From assembly GCA_030152605.1 (NCBI GenBank), contig JASLJB010000171.1, positions 1 to 6,637 of the forward strand: DNA of 6,637 bases, given 5' to 3'. The translations under genes and the position numbers were made by a program. Positions 6,234 to 6,637 of this stretch are shown in pieces (the first letter of the stretch is position 1; every line of letters begins with the position of its first letter). The notes below the pieces were generated by a model, which saw nothing but the letters and a program-made list of their open reading frames with translations, was not told where the DNA came from and did no database searches. Source of the DNA: Acinetobacter sp. GTDB lineage: Bacteria > Pseudomonadota > Gammaproteobacteria > Pseudomonadales > Moraxellaceae.

Positions 6234-6457
6234 GGGGTTACTCCATTTTTTGAGAATTTACTGAGGAAATTATTCTAAAGTTTTCACTCTATTTTTATAG
6301 CGTATATCCCAGTAAATAATGCATCCTCAAGGTAATAATTCGTCACATAAAGGTAACTACTTGTAAAATTTTGCTTTTTACGCGATTTCGCATGTTGATA
6401 CAACCTCCTAGACACCACTGTATAACTGCAAGCTGAGCAAAAAAAGCATGCATTAAA
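6234..6457. other. Gene-free AT-rich stretch upstream of the BON-LysM gene
   Basis: These bases contain the ribosome site and a possible promoter of the BON-LysM gene near their left end. In the rest (about 6331-6457) I see no open frame with a credible start, no RNA gene and no strong repeat. Confidence 0.5.
6301..6330 (-). promoter_or_regulatory. Weak candidate promoter of the BON-LysM gene
   Basis: Minus-strand TTGAGG (6330-6325) and TATACG (6306-6301) are 18 nt apart. TATAAA (6299-6294) is a better -10 by sequence but lacks a matching -35. The transcript leader would be about 60-70 nt. Confidence 0.3.
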
Positions 6458-6479
6458 AAAGCCACCAATTGGTGGCTTT
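6458..6479 (-). terminator. Intrinsic terminator of acpP
   Basis: AAAGCCACC (6458-6466) and GGTGGCTTT (6471-6479) form a perfect 9-bp stem around AATT. On the minus strand the stem runs into a T tract. It lies about 30 nt after the acpP stop. Confidence 0.9.
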
Positions 6480-6509
6480 AATTCTATGCAAGGCTAAAAA
6501 GGCGAGCGA

Positions 6510-6637
6510 TTAAGCTAGCTTTTTAGATACATAGTCAATCGCAGATTGAACAGTGGTAATTTCGTTTGAATCTTCGTCAGGGATTGTGATGTCAAAGTCG
6601 TTTTCGAAAGACATAACAAGCTCAACAAGATCAAGAG
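6510..6637 (-). CDS. acpP: Acyl carrier protein, 3' part (5' end outside the window)
   Basis: The frame enters from the right edge and encodes 41 residues ending at TAA (6512-6510). It reads LDLVELVMSFENDF, then ITIPDEDSNEITTVQSA, then IDYVSKKLA, matching helices II-IV of bacterial AcpP (E. coli LDTVELVMALEEEF ... IPDEEAEKITTVQAAIDY). The first two bases, CT on the minus strand, fit the end of the Ser codon that carries 4'-phosphopantetheine in the DSL motif, so the active site lies just beyond the edge. AcpP is the cytosolic acyl carrier for fatty-acid synthesis and, in this group, lipid A precursors. About 37 N-terminal residues are outside. No fabF follows; the gene ends at its own terminator. 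Confidence 0.96.
   Translation of the reverse strand, partial: LDLVELVMSFENDFDITIPDEDSNEITTVQSAIDYVSKKLA

Noticed and set aside
1..6637. tRNA, rRNA, CRISPR array, insertion sequence or integrase
   Set aside because: No cloverleaf-like stretch, no regularly spaced repeats with unique spacers, no transposase frame and no terminal inverted repeats seen on either strand.

Overview
The window looks like a chromosomal segment of a Moraxellaceae gammaproteobacterium, most likely Acinetobacter. The best taxonomic signal is the acyl carrier protein tail at the right edge. The BON-LysM protein and the cold-shock-like/DUF805 protein also fit such a genome. This is recognition from memory, not a database result.

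Left and centre (1-4754), minus strand: a cluster for outer-membrane metal or siderophore uptake. In transcription order it has a DUF2946-type membrane-anchored protein with a His/Cys motif (4754-4212), a 750-residue TonB-dependent siderophore receptor (4078-1826), a small three-helix membrane protein of the DUF3649 'iron uptake' type (1740-1414), and a PepSY-associated transmembrane protein (1410 to the left edge, partial). The last two are 3 bases apart and probably translationally coupled. In the likely scheme the receptor imports a ferric siderophore across the outer membrane, and the PepSY protein reduces the iron or otherwise releases it at the inner membrane, as described for FoxB-like proteins. 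The jobs of the DUF2946 and DUF3649 proteins are unknown. The receptor has a four-copy 18-nt repeat just after its signal peptide.

Divergent intergenic region (4755-5048): AT-rich. It separates the uptake cluster from a plus-strand gene for a degenerate cold-shock-like domain fused to a DUF805 membrane domain (5049-5666). It holds a perfect 8+2+8 palindrome and candidate promoters, but no Fur box that I can see.

Right part (5667-6637): two tandem hairpins separate the DUF805 gene from a convergent minus-strand gene for a BON-LysM potassium-binding protein homologue (kbp/ygaU type, 6233-5763). After a gene-free stretch with a strong terminator comes the 3' end of acpP (minus strand, running off the right edge). 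These right-hand genes are more AT-rich than the uptake cluster, which hints at different histories. I see no mobile element, tRNA, rRNA or CRISPR array. I did not find a clearly novel system. The unusual points are the four-gene uptake module, the receptor repeat and the domain fusion.
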